Under the pieces are notes generated by a model. The model was not told where the DNA came from, searched no databases, and worked only from the letters and a program-made list of their open reading frames with translations. A stretch of DNA of 64,000 nucleotides from Pseudonocardia ammonioxydans (GTDB lineage: Bacteria; Actinomycetota; Actinomycetes; Mycobacteriales; Pseudonocardiaceae): contig NZ_FOUY01000008.1 in the NCBI RefSeq assembly GCF_900115005.1, positions 1 through 64,000 on the forward strand, given 5' to 3'. Position numbers and translations under genes: made by a program. The first letter of the stretch is position 1. Every line of letters begins with the position of its first letter. Of the stretch, positions 22,272 through 33,526 are shown in pieces.

Positions 22272-23099
22272 GTGGTTCCTCCCGTCCGTGCCATCGCTGC
22301 CGCCAACGTCAACGGTGTGCGGGCGGCCAGCGTCAAGGGGATGCTCGACTGGCTCGCCGCGACCGACGCCGACGTGATCTGCCTGCAGGAGGTCCGGGCC
22401 CGTCCGGACGAGGTACCGGTCGCCCTCCGCGAGCTGCTCGACGCCCACGGCTGGCACCTGCGGATGGCGCCGTCGGAGACCGCGAAGGGCCGCAACGGCG
22501 TCGCCGTCCTGAGCCGGGCCGAACCGGAGGCGGTGCGGATCGGCTTCGGTGACCCCGCCTCCGACCTGGACGGGCGCTACCTCGAGGTCGACCTGCCCGG
22601 CGGGCTCACCGTGGCGTCGCTCTATCTGCCCAAGGGGGTCGCCGGGACCGACCGCCAGGACGCCAAGGACGCGTTCTGCAAGACCTTCGCCGACCACCTG
22701 CGCACCGCGTTCGACCGGTGCGCCGTCACCGGCCGCGAGATGGTCGTCGCCGGGGACTGGAACATCGCGCCGACCGAGCGGGACCTGCGCAACTGGCGCA
22801 ACAACCAGCGCAACTCCGGTTTCCTGCCCTACGAGCGGGAGTGGTTCGCCGCGCTGCTGGCGCACGGCTGGTCCGACGTCGTGCGGGACCTGCACCCGGA
22901 CACCGACGGGCCGTACACCTGGTGGACCTACCGCGGACGGGCGTTCGACAACGACGTCGGCTGGCGGATCGACCACGTGCTGACCACCCCCGGCGTCGCG
23001 GCGGCGGCGACCGGGGCGGTCGTGCAACGCGCGGCGTCCCACGACGCCCGCTGGTCCGACCACGCACCGGTGCTCGTCCGGCTGGGAGGCGCCGGGTGA
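22272..23099 (+). CDS. xth: Exodeoxyribonuclease III
   Basis: 275 residues with the endonuclease/exonuclease/phosphatase fold. Motifs in order are ANVNGVRA (Asn), CLQEVR (metal-binding Glu), the lysine/tyrosine region SLYLPKG, GDWNIAPTE (Asp, Asn), DVGWRIDHVL and WSDHAPV (catalytic Asp-His). It acts on abasic sites and 3' ends in base-excision repair. It starts at GTG and ends in a 4-base GTGA overlap with the next gene, an unexpected partner (a pseudokinase). Confidence 0.95.
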   Translation: MVPPVRAIAAANVNGVRAASVKGMLDWLAATDADVICLQEVRARPDEVPVALRELLDAHGWHLRMAPSETAKGRNGVAVLSRAEPEAVRIGFGDPASDLDGRYLEVDLPGGLTVASLYLPKGVAGTDRQDAKDAFCKTFADHLRTAFDRCAVTGREMVVAGDWNIAPTERDLRNWRNNQRNSGFLPYEREWFAALLAHGWSDVVRDLHPDTDGPYTWWTYRGRAFDNDVGWRIDHVLTTPGVAAAATGAVVQRAASHDARWSDHAPVLVRLGGAG

Positions 23100-23923
23100 T
23101 CGAGGGCAGGCTCGTCGGGGGGCGCTACCTGCTGCTCGACACCCTGGAACGTCGCGGGTTCGGTCCCTCGCACCGCGCCGAGGACCGGATCACCGGCCGG
23201 ACGGTCGTGGTCACCGAGATCACCCTGCCCGCGGACGACGGTGCGCGGGAGCGGCTGCTCGCCGAGGTGCGGGCCGCCGGACGGCTGCGCCACCCGGGCG
23301 TCGTCGGCGTCCTCGACCTGATCACCGACCGGGTCGCCGACGGCGGGATGCGCGAGTACCTGGTCACCGAGCACCCGGAGACGCGTCCGCTGAGCCGGGT
23401 GCTGACCGACGGCGACCCGCCGTCCCCCCGCCGGGCGGCGGTGATCGGGCGGGACGTGCTGGCCGCGCTGCGGGCCGTGCACGCCGAGGGCCGCACGCAC
23501 GGCGGCCTCGACCCGGACTGCGTCCTGCTCGCCCCGGACGGCCGCGGGCTGGTCACCGACATCGGGCTGGCCCGCGCGATCGGGCGGCGGGCCACCGGCG
23601 GGAGCCCGTTCACCCCGCCGGAGCGCACCGGCCCGGACGGCGACACACCGGCCGCGGACCTGTGGAGTCTCGGGGCCGTGCTGCACCACGCCGCCGGGCG
23701 GCAGGCGGCGCCGGGCAGCCCGCTGGACCAGGCGATCACCGGCCTGACCGCGGCCGAGCCGGCCGGGCGGATCGGCCCGGATCATGCCGAGGCCCTGCTG
23801 GAGCGGGCCGCGCGGCCCCGCCCGACCGGTGGCGACCTGGGGCGCAACCGCTGGATCCTGCTGCTCGCGGCCGGTGTGCTGCTGGTCGCCGTCGTCGGAA
23901 TGGTGCTCTGGGCGGTGCTGTGA
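23096..23923 (+). CDS. Membrane-anchored Ser/Thr pseudokinase
   Basis: 275 residues with the layout of a bacterial STPK: GGRYLLLDTL start, APE-like PPER, and DLWSLGAVLHHAAGR in the C-lobe. Key residues are missing. The VAIK lysine is Thr40 (VVVTEI). The HRD motif is H135-G-G, so there is no catalytic Asp, and the following Lys is also Asp. The DFG motif is D155-I-G. The glycine loop is degenerate (RRGFGPSH). A single C-terminal helix (about residues 253-273) puts the domain in the cytoplasm. It is translationally coupled to xth. Phosphotransfer is unlikely; a binding or scaffold role is inferred. The stop codon lies in the first unit of a 15-bp repeat array. Confidence 0.82.
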   Translation: MIEGRLVGGRYLLLDTLERRGFGPSHRAEDRITGRTVVVTEITLPADDGARERLLAEVRAAGRLRHPGVVGVLDLITDRVADGGMREYLVTEHPETRPLSRVLTDGDPPSPRRAAVIGRDVLAALRAVHAEGRTHGGLDPDCVLLAPDGRGLVTDIGLARAIGRRATGGSPFTPPERTGPDGDTPAADLWSLGAVLHHAAGRQAAPGSPLDQAITGLTAAEPAGRIGPDHAEALLERAARPRPTGGDLGRNRWILLLAAGVLLVAVVGMVLWAVL

Positions 23924-24004
23924 GCCGTGGTGCTGCGAGTCGGGGTGCTGCGAGTCGGGGTGCTGTGAGTCGGGGTGCTGTGATCCGTCGTGCTGTGAGT
24001 CGGG
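23915..24004 (+). repeat. Six 15-bp tandem repeats starting at the pseudokinase stop
   Basis: Six units of type GTGCTGCGAGTCGGG follow each other from 23915. The TGA of the pseudokinase (23921-23923) lies in unit 1. Units 4-6 also carry TGA at that place, while units 2 and 3 have CGA. Without the first TGA the frame would continue as VLRVG repeats for a few units. Confidence 0.85.
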
Positions 24005-24089
24005 TGCTGCGAGGATCGGCGTCCCGCCGCGAGCCCGGTGCAGCCGGGGCCGTACGGAAACCGGTGGCCGGACCCAGCAGGATGGGCGT

Positions 24090-24638
24090 ATGACCGAGCC
24101 CACCGCCGGGACCGCACCCGAGAGCACGGCCGAGCACCCCGCCGACCATCCCCGCGTCGCGGCGGTGAAGGAGGAACTGCGCCGGGCCGGTGCCGCCCCG
24201 GCGTCGATCGCCGGGCTGATCCTGCTGCCGGACGCGGTGACCACCGCCGCCGCGGCGGCCGCGGCGCTCGGCGTCGAGGTCGGTCAGATCGCCAACTCGC
24301 TGGTGTTCGACGCCGACGGGGAGCCGCTGCTCGTGCTCACCTCGGGCCGGCACCGGGTGGACACCGACCGGGTCGCCGCCCTCGTCGGCGCCGGCCGGGT
24401 CGGCCGGGCCGACAAGGACGTCGTCCTGGCCGCGACCGGGCAGGTCATCGGTGGTGTCGCGCCGGTCGGGCACCCGGCGCCGCTGCGCACGCTGGTCGAC
24501 GTCGCGCTGGACGACTACGACCGGGTGTGGGCGGCGGGTGGGGTCGCCCGGTCGGTGTTCCCGACCACGTTCGCGGAGCTGATCGCGGTCACCGGCGGGA
24601 CGGCCGCGCAGGTCGCCGCGGACCGCGCCGGGGGCTGA
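24090..24638 (+). CDS. YbaK/aminoacyl-tRNA editing-domain protein
   Basis: 182 residues. After about 25 acidic, flexible residues comes a YbaK/EbsC-type domain: ALGVEVGQIANSLVF (with the usual Gln-Ile and Lys-to-Asn position), PLLVLTSGRHRVD, RADKDVVLAATGQVIGGVAPVGH and the C-terminal VWAAGG...FPTTFAEL. Members deacylate mischarged tRNAs such as Cys- or Ala-tRNA-Pro. The GQVIGGV loop that lines the pocket is present. The substrate cannot be told from sequence. The start ATG is the only one before the domain with reasonable length. Confidence 0.85.
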   Translation: MTEPTAGTAPESTAEHPADHPRVAAVKEELRRAGAAPASIAGLILLPDAVTTAAAAAAALGVEVGQIANSLVFDADGEPLLVLTSGRHRVDTDRVAALVGAGRVGRADKDVVLAATGQVIGGVAPVGHPAPLRTLVDVALDDYDRVWAAGGVARSVFPTTFAELIAVTGGTAAQVAADRAGG

Positions 24639-24719
24639 GCCGCGCGCCGACCGCGGCCCCCGGGATCTCGTCGATCTCGGTGGTCGCTCGTGGCGCCCGG
24701 CGTACCTACTGTGAGGGGC

Positions 24720-27335
24720 ATGGCCGAATCTTCCGCCGCCCCGTCCGAGCCCGCCCCGAGCGCCTCGGCCCTCCGCCGCGCGCTGCGCCGGGTGCGTGAC
24801 GGGTCCACGTTGGACGTCACCGAGGCCGCGGTGCTGCTCGCCGCGCGCGGTGCGGACCTCGACGAGCTGCTCACCCACGCCTCCCGGGTCCGGGACGCCG
24901 GGCTGGTCGAGGAGGGCCGGCCCGGGGTGATCACGTACTCCCGCAACGTGTTCATCCCGCTGACCCGGCTCTGCCGGGACCGCTGCCACTACTGCACGTT
25001 CGCGACCGTGCCGCACCGGCTCGAGTCGCTGTTCCTCGAGCGCGACGAGGTCGTCGAGATCGCCCGGCAGGGGGCCGAGCAGGGCTGCAAGGAGGCCCTG
25101 TTCACCCTCGGCGACCGTCCGGAGGACCGGTGGCCGCAGGCCCGGGAGTGGCTGGAGGAGCGCGGTTACGACTCCACACTGGACTACGTGCGGGCGTGCG
25201 CGATCGCCGTGCTGGAGGAGACCGGGCTGCTGCCGCACCTCAACCCGGGCGTCATGAGCTGGGAGGAGGCCACCCGGCTCAAGCCGGTCGCGGCCAGCAT
25301 GGGGATGATGCTGGAGACGACCTCGCAGCGGCTGTTCGAGAAGGGCGGCCCGCACTTCGGCAGCCCGGACAAGGAGCCCGCGGTCCGGCTCCGTGCGCTC
25401 ACCGACGCCGGGCGGGTCGGGGTCCCGTTCACCACCGGCCTCCTGATCGGGATCGGCGAGAACCGCACCGAGCGGGCCGAGTCGCTGTTCGCGATCCGGT
25501 CCGCGGCCCGCCAGCACGGGCACGTGCAGGAGGTCATCGTCCAGAACTTCCGGGCCAAGCCGGACACCGCGATGGCCAACGACCCGGACGCCGACCTGGA
25601 CGACCTGGCCGCCACCCTCGCCGTCGCCCGGCTGGTGCTCGGGCCGAAGATCCGGCTGCAGGCCCCGCCGAACCTGGTCGGCGAGGAGCAGGCGCTGATG
25701 CTGCGCGCCGGCATCGACGACTGGGGCGGGGTCTCGCCGGTGACGGTCGACCACGTGTCGCCGGAGATGCCCTGGCCGGCGGTCGAGGACCTGGAGCGGG
25801 TCACGGCGGCGGAGGGGTTCACGCTGGCGGAGCGGCTCACCGCCTACCCCAAGTACGTGCGCGCGGGGTCGCCCTGGATCGACACCCGGCTGCACGGGCA
25901 CGTCGCCGCGCTCGCGACGGCCGACGGGCTCGCGGACCCGGACGCGGTGGTCGAGGGGCGGTCCTGGCAGGAGCCCGACGGCGGGTTCGCCTCGACCGGG
26001 CGCACCGACCTCAACACCGCCGTGGACACCGAGGGGCGCACCGCGGACCGGCGCAGCGACTTCGGCTCGGTCTACGGCGACTGGGACGAGGTGGCGGCCG
26101 AGCTGGCCGCACAGCGGTCCCGGGGCGGCGGGGCGGGCCACCCGGCCGGGGGAGGACCCCGCCTGGACGCCGACGCCCGCGCCGGCCTGGACCTGGCCGC
26201 GTCCGACCCGGCCGCGCTGCTGGACCCGGCGAACGAGGCCGCGGCGATGGCCGTGCTGACCGCCGACGGGCCGGCGCTGGGTGAGCTGGTGCGCCTGGCC
26301 GACGACGTGCGCCGCGACGTCAACGGCGACGACGTCACCTACGTCGTCAACCGCAACATCAACTTCTCGAACGTGTGCTACGTCGGCTGCCGGTTCTGCG
26401 CGTTCGCCCAGCGCGAGCGCGACGCCGACGCGTTCCGGCTCTCCCTCGACGACGTCGCCGCCCGCGCCGCCGAGGCCGCCCGGGACGGTGCCACCGAGGT
26501 CTGCGTGCAGGGCGGGATCGACCCGCAGCTGCCGGTGTCGTTCTACGCGGACCTGGTCCGCGCGGTGCACGAGGCCGTGCCCGGCATGCACGTGCACGCC
26601 TTCTCCCCGATGGAGATCGTCTCGGCGGCGGCCAAGGCCGGCGTGTCGATCCGGGACTGGCTGGCCGAGCTCAAGGAGGCCGGTCTGGGCTCGATCCCGG
26701 GCACCGCGGCCGAGATCCTCGACGACGAGGTCCGCTGGGTGCTGACCAAGGGCAAGCTGCCGGCGTCGCAGTGGATCGAGGTCGTCTCGACCGCGCACGA
26801 GCTGGGGATCCCGTCGTCGTCGACGATGATGTACGGCCACGTCGACGAGCCCCGCCACTGGCTGGGCCACCTGCGCACCCTCGCCTCGATCCAGGACCGG
26901 TCGCTGGCGGCCGGGGCCGCGGCGTTCACCGAGTTCGTCCCGCTGCCGTTCGTGCACCACAACGCGCCGATCTACCTGGCCGGGATCGCCCGGCCCGGTC
27001 CGACCGAGCGGGACAACCGGGCGGTGCACGCGTTCGCCCGGCTCGCGCTGCACGGCCGGATCGACCACGTCCAGGTGTCGTGGGTGAAGCTCGGCGACGA
27101 GCTGGCCGGCGACGTCCTGGGCGGCGGTGCCGACGACATGGGCGGCACGCTGATGGAGGAGACGATCAGCCGGATGGCCGGGTCGGAGAACGGCTCGGAG
27201 CGCTCGGTGGAGGAGCTGACCGCGATCGCGCACGCCGCGGGCCGCCCGGTGCGGCAGCGCACGACCACCTACCGCGGCGAGCCGTCGGTGCTGACGCCGT
27301 CCCGCCCGCCGACGCTCCCGCTCACCCCCGCCTGA
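24720..27335 (+). CDS. fbiC: FO synthase (fused CofG-CofH), F420 biosynthesis
   Basis: 871 residues with two radical-SAM domains fused, as in FbiC of actinobacteria. The CofG half has CX3CX2C at C85, C89 and C92 ([11 protein letters not shown]). The CofH half has it at C553, C557 and C560 ([11 protein letters not shown]). The halves are joined by an acidic and Gly-rich linker near residues 420-500. The enzyme makes the deazaflavin FO from tyrosine and a flavin-pathway pyrimidine, the first step to coenzyme F420. A -10-like TACTGT (24707-24712) sits 7 bases before the ATG, so the message may be leaderless. Confidence 0.97.
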   Translation: MAESSAAPSEPAPSASALRRALRRVRDGSTLDVTEAAVLLAARGADLDELLTHASRVRDAGLVEEGRPGVITYSRNVFIPLTRLCRDRCHYCTFATVPHRLESLFLERDEVVEIARQGAEQGCKEALFTLGDRPEDRWPQAREWLEERGYDSTLDYVRACAIAVLEETGLLPHLNPGVMSWEEATRLKPVAASMGMMLETTSQRLFEKGGPHFGSPDKEPAVRLRALTDAGRVGVPFTTGLLIGIGENRTERAESLFAIRSAARQHGHVQEVIVQNFRAKPDTAMANDPDADLDDLAATLAVARLVLGPKIRLQAPPNLVGEEQALMLRAGIDDWGGVSPVTVDHVSPEMPWPAVEDLERVTAAEGFTLAERLTAYPKYVRAGSPWIDTRLHGHVAALATADGLADPDAVVEGRSWQEPDGGFASTGRTDLNTAVDTEGRTADRRSDFGSVYGDWDEVAAELAAQRSRGGGAGHPAGGGPRLDADARAGLDLAASDPAALLDPANEAAAMAVLTADGPALGELVRLADDVRRDVNGDDVTYVVNRNINFSNVCYVGCRFCAFAQRERDADAFRLSLDDVAARAAEAARDGATEVCVQGGIDPQLPVSFYADLVRAVHEAVPGMHVHAFSPMEIVSAAAKAGVSIRDWLAELKEAGLGSIPGTAAEILDDEVRWVLTKGKLPASQWIEVVSTAHELGIPSSSTMMYGHVDEPRHWLGHLRTLASIQDRSLAAGAAAFTEFVPLPFVHHNAPIYLAGIARPGPTERDNRAVHAFARLALHGRIDHVQVSWVKLGDELAGDVLGGGADDMGGTLMEETISRMAGSENGSERSVEELTAIAHAAGRPVRQRTTTYRGEPSVLTPSRPPTLPLTPA

Positions 27336-27413
27336 CCGCCGCGCGGCCGCGGGGGTGCCCCGGTGCAGTTCCGGAGCACCTCTCGCGGCCGCCGTGCGGC
27401 GTACGGTCGGGGC

Positions 27414-27623
27414 ATGGGCGTACTCGGAGAGATGTTCGGCAAGAAGCGGATCCACGAGGACTCCGACGCCGCGCAGGGCGGGCAGCAGTGGCGGCTGGGG
27501 CCGATCGACCTGGAGAACGGTGTGGTGACGGTGGGCCCCGCCGAGAACACCGCCCGCCCCGCCGAGAACACCGCCGCCGATCCGACCGATCCGGCCGACG
27601 ACGGCGCGGACCGGGACACCTGA
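27414..27623 (+). CDS. Small conserved protein (DUF6191-like)
   Basis: 69 residues. The start MGVLGEMFGKKR and the central GPIDLENGVVTV resemble a family of short actinobacterial proteins I associate with DUF6191. The C-terminus has a duplicated PAENTA word and is acidic. There is no membrane helix. It follows fbiC by 78 bases. The function is unknown and the family assignment is from memory. Confidence 0.5.
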   Translation: MGVLGEMFGKKRIHEDSDAAQGGQQWRLGPIDLENGVVTVGPAENTARPAENTAADPTDPADDGADRDT

Positions 27624-27808
27624 GCGACGCGTGGCCGGCCGGATCGCGGCGACGTCCCCCTCTGCGTCGCCACGGACCCCGACCGGCCCCGGCCCGTGGA
27701 TCGGATCCCCCGATACCGACCCACACCCCACCGCTCGGGCCGGATTCCGGCCGTCGTGGCGCGCCCCCCGGCACACCCGACTTCGATCGGCAGAGTCAGG
27801 CTCCACGG

Positions 27809-27822
27809 TACGATCATGATCG
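27809..27822 (+). promoter_or_regulatory. Palindromic operator candidate at the HxlR-type regulator promoter
   Basis: CGATCATGATCG (27811-27822) is a perfect 12-bp palindrome and overlaps a -10-like TACGAT (27809-27814), 28 bases before the regulator's start. Its placement fits autoregulation. This is inference from position only. Confidence 0.5.
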
Positions 27823-27850
27823 GCGCGAGGTCAAGGGAGGGGGCGTGCGG

Positions 27851-29793
<1,943 letters not shown>

Positions 29794-29833
29794 CCGGCCC
29801 GGCGGGCGAGGTACGACCGATCCCGGGGGAACG

Positions 29834-30898
29834 ATGGCCGACAACCGTGCCACCACGACGGCGCACCGGTTCGACGAGGACGCCGAGGAGGGCCCGACCT
29901 TCCTCGAGCGCCAGCGCGAGAAGCACCCGTGGCTGGACCACCTGGTCCGGGCGGGCGCCCGCTACACCGAGAACCACGGTGACCACTACGCCGCGGCGAT
30001 CACCTACTTCTCGATCCTCGCGCTGGTGCCGCTGCTGATGGTCGCCTTCGCCGCGGCCGGGTTCGTGCTGCGCGGCAACGAGGAGCTGCTGCGGTCGCTG
30101 CAGGACGGCATCGCCTCGGCGGCGCCGGGGGACATCGGGAACATGCTGAGCGGCATCGTCGACACCGCGATCACCCGGGCGGGGGCGATCGGCCTGGTCG
30201 GTCTGGTCGGTGCGCTCTACTCCGGGATCGGCTGGATGAGCAACCTGCGCGAGGCGCTCACCGAGCAGTGGGGCCAGCGCGACGACGCCCCGCCGATGAT
30301 CAAGCGGCTGGCGTTCGACCTGCTGGCCCTGGTCGGCCTGGGGCTGGCGCTGGTCGCGTCGTTCGCGATCGCCTCGGTCGGCGGCACCCTGGGGGCCTAC
30401 CTGCTGGATCTGGTCGGGCTCGGGGACGCGGGCTGGGCCCGGTTCCTGCTGATGGTGGCGTCGTTCCTGCTGGGCCTCGCCGGCAACTGGCTGGTGTTCC
30501 TCTGGGTGATCGCCCGGCTGCCGCGCGAGCCGGTCGGGTTCCGCAGCGCCGCCATGGCCGCGCTGATCGGCGCGGTCGGGTTCGCGATCCTGCAGCGGGT
30601 GATGGTGGTCTACCTGGGGACGATCGGTAACTCGGCGGCGGGGGCCGCGTTCGGGTCCATCCTCGGTCTGTTGATCTTCATCTTCTTCACGTCCCGGTTC
30701 CTGCTGTTCGTGACGGCCTGGGCCGCCAGCGCCGAGGAGAACGACCAGGGCCCGCGCGACGTCCCGGCCCCGGCCGTCATCCGGCCGCAGTACGTGGTCC
30801 GGGAGGGGCCCGGTGCGCTCGCCTCGGCGGGCCTGCTCGGCGCCGGGTTGCTCGGCGGGGTGCTGGGCCTGCGGGCGCTGGGCCGGCGCCGCCGCTGA
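29834..30898 (+). CDS. YihY/BrkB family membrane protein
   Basis: 354 residues with six predicted helices and the family hallmarks AAITYFSILALVPLLM near residues 52-70 and GSILGLLIFIFFTSRFLLFV near 275. Soluble N-terminal (about 50 residues) and C-terminal (Arg-rich) tails flank the core. In M. tuberculosis the yhjD/YihY gene also sits beside trpS. Members are thought to be inner-membrane transporters or envelope proteins; the substrate is unknown. The ATG has GGGGGAA upstream, and the gene is 40 bases from trpS, so probably cotranscribed. Confidence 0.9.
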   Translation: MADNRATTTAHRFDEDAEEGPTFLERQREKHPWLDHLVRAGARYTENHGDHYAAAITYFSILALVPLLMVAFAAAGFVLRGNEELLRSLQDGIASAAPGDIGNMLSGIVDTAITRAGAIGLVGLVGALYSGIGWMSNLREALTEQWGQRDDAPPMIKRLAFDLLALVGLGLALVASFAIASVGGTLGAYLLDLVGLGDAGWARFLLMVASFLLGLAGNWLVFLWVIARLPREPVGFRSAAMAALIGAVGFAILQRVMVVYLGTIGNSAAGAAFGSILGLLIFIFFTSRFLLFVTAWAASAEENDQGPRDVPAPAVIRPQYVVREGPGALASAGLLGAGLLGGVLGLRALGRRRR

Positions 30899-30997
30899 CG
30901 CCTTCGGTGCGCCCGGACGCCGCAGCCGACAGGACCGAACGGTCGTACTCGGGCGGAACCCGGTAACGGGCGGTGCGGGAGTGGCGATCCGACGGAT

Positions 30998-31528
30998 ATG
31001 CCCGACAAGATCGAGACGGCGCCGTCGCTGTCCGACCTGATCCCGGTGCCCCGGGATCCCGACGCCCCGGCGGCCCCGACCGGGGCGTCCCCCGCGCCCG
31101 TCGCGCCGACCGCATCCGTCGCGCCGACCGCACCCGCCGCGCGGCCCGCACTCGCCGCGTGGGCCGACGCTGCCGAGCCGGCCGACGGTGCCGAGTCGAT
31201 CGACGCCGCCGGGTCCGCTGCGTTCGCCGATGCGGGTGGGCCGGTCGAGGCCGGCGGGTCCGGGAGGACCGCGGGGGGCCCGGCGGTCGCCGAGGCGAGC
31301 GCGATCGCCGGGCCCGCAGCGGGCGTCGTGTCCGCCGGGGCAGTCGTGTCCGCCGGGGGAACGGGGTCGGTCGGGTCCGCATCGTCCGCCGCCCCGGTCC
31401 GGGCGCAGGACCGGCTCCCCGGTCCGCAGCGGGAGCGGCTGGCGTTCCTGTGGTCGGCGCTCGGCGCGCTGGTGGGGTCGGCGCTCGTCGCGGGTCTGTT
31501 CGTCGGGTTCCTCGCCCTGCTGGCCTGA
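30998..31528 (+). CDS. Hypothetical tail-anchored low-complexity protein
   Basis: 176 residues. A short conserved-looking start (MPDKIETAPSLSDLIPVP) is followed by about 125 residues rich in Ala, Gly, Pro, Ser and Val. A basic segment (PQRERLAFLW) and one C-terminal helix to the last residue come next. This suggests a protein held in the membrane by its tail with the disordered part in the cytoplasm. I do not recognise the family. It is convergent with dacB. It could be a spurious frame, but the clean C-terminal helix and start argue for a gene. Confidence 0.5.
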   Translation: MPDKIETAPSLSDLIPVPRDPDAPAAPTGASPAPVAPTASVAPTAPAARPALAAWADAAEPADGAESIDAAGSAAFADAGGPVEAGGSGRTAGGPAVAEASAIAGPAAGVVSAGAVVSAGGTGSVGSASSAAPVRAQDRLPGPQRERLAFLWSALGALVGSALVAGLFVGFLALLA

Positions 31529-31604
31529 CCGGCCGCGGGGCCGGTGCGCGCCGGTCGGGGCCGCCGGACGGGAGCAAACCAGCCCCCGGCGCCCGGGGAC
31601 CGGG

Positions 31605-32813
31605 TCAGCTCCGGCGGCGCCGGAGCAGGACCGCCAGCAGCGCGGCGCCGAGCCCGACGGCGGCGGCCACCCCGCCGGCGACCGCGGCGGCAGGCACCCC
31701 CGGCCCGGCCGGCGCAACCGGTGCCGTGCCCTCGGCCCGGTCGGCCGGTGCGTCCGGGTCGGCCGGGCTCTCCGGCCGGACCGAACCGGGCTCGACCAGC
31801 GTCCCGATCCCCTCGGCCGGGGCGGTGACACCCCAGTCGAGCAGTGCCGTCGCCTGGTCGGCCATCCGGACCGGCTGCGGCTCGCCGCGCAGGAGTGCGA
31901 CGACCACGCGCCGCCCGTCCCGCTCGGTCGCGCCGACGAAGGTGTGCCGGGCCGCGTCGGTGAAGCCGTTCTTGCCGCCGAGGAACCCGGGGGTGCCGAG
32001 CAGCCGGTCGTCGTTGCCCAGCTCGAAGCCCGGGCGGTCGGCGAACCCCGGGAACGGGATGCTCGGGGTCAGCAGGGCGGTCGCGATCCGTGGCCGCTCC
32101 AGCGCGGCCCGCAGGATCAGCGCGAGGTCGTAGGCCGACGACGACATCCCCGGACCGTCCAACCCGGACGGTGTGGCGGGCCGGGTGTCGAGCGCGCCCA
32201 GCCGGCGGGCGGTGTCCTGCATCGCCGCGAGCGTCGCGGGTTCCCCGCCGAGCTCGCGGGCCAGCGCGTGTGCGGCGTCGTTGCCCGAGGCCAGGAGCAG
32301 GCCGTGCAGCAGCTGCTCCACGGTGTAGCGCCCACCGGGGCCGATCCCGGCGCGGCTGCCGTCGACGGCCCCGTCCTCGGCGGTCCCGACGACGACCCGG
32401 TCCGGCGGCAGCAGGTCCTCCACGACCAGCGCGAGCAGCAGCTTGATCGTCGAGGCCGGGCGCTGCCGGGCGTGCGGGGCGCGCGCCGCCAGCACTGCAC
32501 CCGAGTCCAGGTCGGCCACCAGGTAGGAGGCGACGCCGACCGGGGGCGGCGGCGTCGCACCGGCGTGCGCCTCGGTGCAGACGGCGAGACCGCCGACGGC
32601 CGGGTCGGGCACCGGCAGCGGTGGGACGGCCGCCGTCTCCTCGACGGCGGGCGGGCCCGGCGGCTGCTCCTGCCCCGGGCACCCGGCCGCGGTCGGCGGG
32701 ACCGGACCGGCGAGCGCCGGCGTCCCGGCCGCGACCAGCAGCGCAACCACCACCGAGGGGAGGAGCACCCGGCCGGTCCGGTGGCGGCGCACCGGCCGGC
32801 CCGTGGTCGTCAC
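31605..32813 (-). CDS. dacB: D-alanyl-D-alanine carboxypeptidase (DacB1-like)
   Basis: 402 residues. The signal sequence (VLLPSVVVALLVAAGTPALAG) is followed by the S11 penicillin-binding fold with SxxK (ASTIK), SGN (LASGNDAA) and, in place of KTG, KNG (GGKNGFTDAARHT). A C-terminal helix ending in RRRR anchors it to the membrane. It trims the terminal D-Ala of peptidoglycan stem peptides outside the cell. The location near trpS/yihY matches mycobacterial dacB1. The GTG at 32813 is the first start that leaves a normal Sec signal. It lies 14 bases after the SRPBCC gene. Confidence 0.92.
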   Translation of the reverse strand: MTTTGRPVRRHRTGRVLLPSVVVALLVAAGTPALAGPVPPTAAGCPGQEQPPGPPAVEETAAVPPLPVPDPAVGGLAVCTEAHAGATPPPPVGVASYLVADLDSGAVLAARAPHARQRPASTIKLLLALVVEDLLPPDRVVVGTAEDGAVDGSRAGIGPGGRYTVEQLLHGLLLASGNDAAHALARELGGEPATLAAMQDTARRLGALDTRPATPSGLDGPGMSSSAYDLALILRAALERPRIATALLTPSIPFPGFADRPGFELGNDDRLLGTPGFLGGKNGFTDAARHTFVGATERDGRRVVVALLRGEPQPVRMADQATALLDWGVTAPAEGIGTLVEPGSVRPESPADPDAPADRAEGTAPVAPAGPGVPAAAVAGGVAAAVGLGAALLAVLLRRRRS

Positions 32814-32827
32814 CTGCGCAGCATGCC

Positions 32828-33313
32828 CTACCGGGAGCCCTCGACGATGCTCTTCACGCGTTCCAGGCTGCGGGTCAGCCCGTCGCGCATCATGCCCTCC
32901 CGGTCCGTGCCGAGCAGCCCGCTGCGCTGCACCAGCCGGATCGGGAGCAGCGTCTTCCCGACGCTCTCCCGCCACGCGACGACCCGGGTCGCGGTGCCCG
33001 CGGTGTCGCCGGCACCCCCGGGGGTCTCGTCGGCCGGGGTGAGGATCCAGCCCCACGCCGTCTTCGACTCGGTGACCACGAAGGTGAACCGGCGGCCCGG
33101 CTCGCACTCGGTGACCCGGCAGTGCGTCGACCAGCGGAGCTTCCCGTGCCGGTTGCCGCCGACGAAGCGGGCACCCACGGCGGCCCCGGTCGCGCCGTCG
33201 CGCCACCGCCCACCGGTGGCCTCGGGGCTCCACTCCCCGGCCCGGGTGATGTCCGAGACCAGCTCCCACACCTTCTCCGGCGGGGCCTCCACGGTCAGTT
33301 CCGCACGGTCCAC
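32828..33313 (-). CDS. SRPBCC (START-like) family protein
   Basis: 161 residues. The pattern VDRAELTVEAPPEKVWELVSDITRAGEWSPE at the start, then a basic WRDG loop, FTFVVTESKTAWGW and a long C-terminal helix (LTRSLERVKSIV), is that of polyketide-cyclase/START-like ligand-binding proteins. It should bind a hydrophobic ligand, not identifiable here. The GTG at 33313 follows GGAG with 5 bases of spacing; a longer form from TTG at 33361 is possible. It is the first gene of a two-gene unit with dacB. Confidence 0.75.
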   Translation of the reverse strand: MDRAELTVEAPPEKVWELVSDITRAGEWSPEATGGRWRDGATGAAVGARFVGGNRHGKLRWSTHCRVTECEPGRRFTFVVTESKTAWGWILTPADETPGGAGDTAGTATRVVAWRESVGKTLLPIRLVQRSGLLGTDREGMMRDGLTRSLERVKSIVEGSR

Positions 33314-33526
33314 GACAGCTCCGTCCTCGTCGGCGACGACACCGCTACTCGGCCCGGTCAAGATCGTCCGGGCGCAGGAACGGTACCGCCCGTCAACCGC
33401 TCGACGATTTCCCGGCGGGTCGGTGTCACGGCGATGTTGCGACCCTGCCGCTCGACCGGGTGAGCCGTTACGGTCCCGCGGAACGTGGTCGCCGACCAGG
33501 TGGCCCCGGATCGGGGGAGGACGTTC

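Noticed and set aside
31605-32813. KNG instead of KTG as evidence of a dead carboxypeptidase
   Set aside because: SxxK and SGN are intact, and I recall related actinobacterial DacB proteins with other residues at this place, so activity is still likely.
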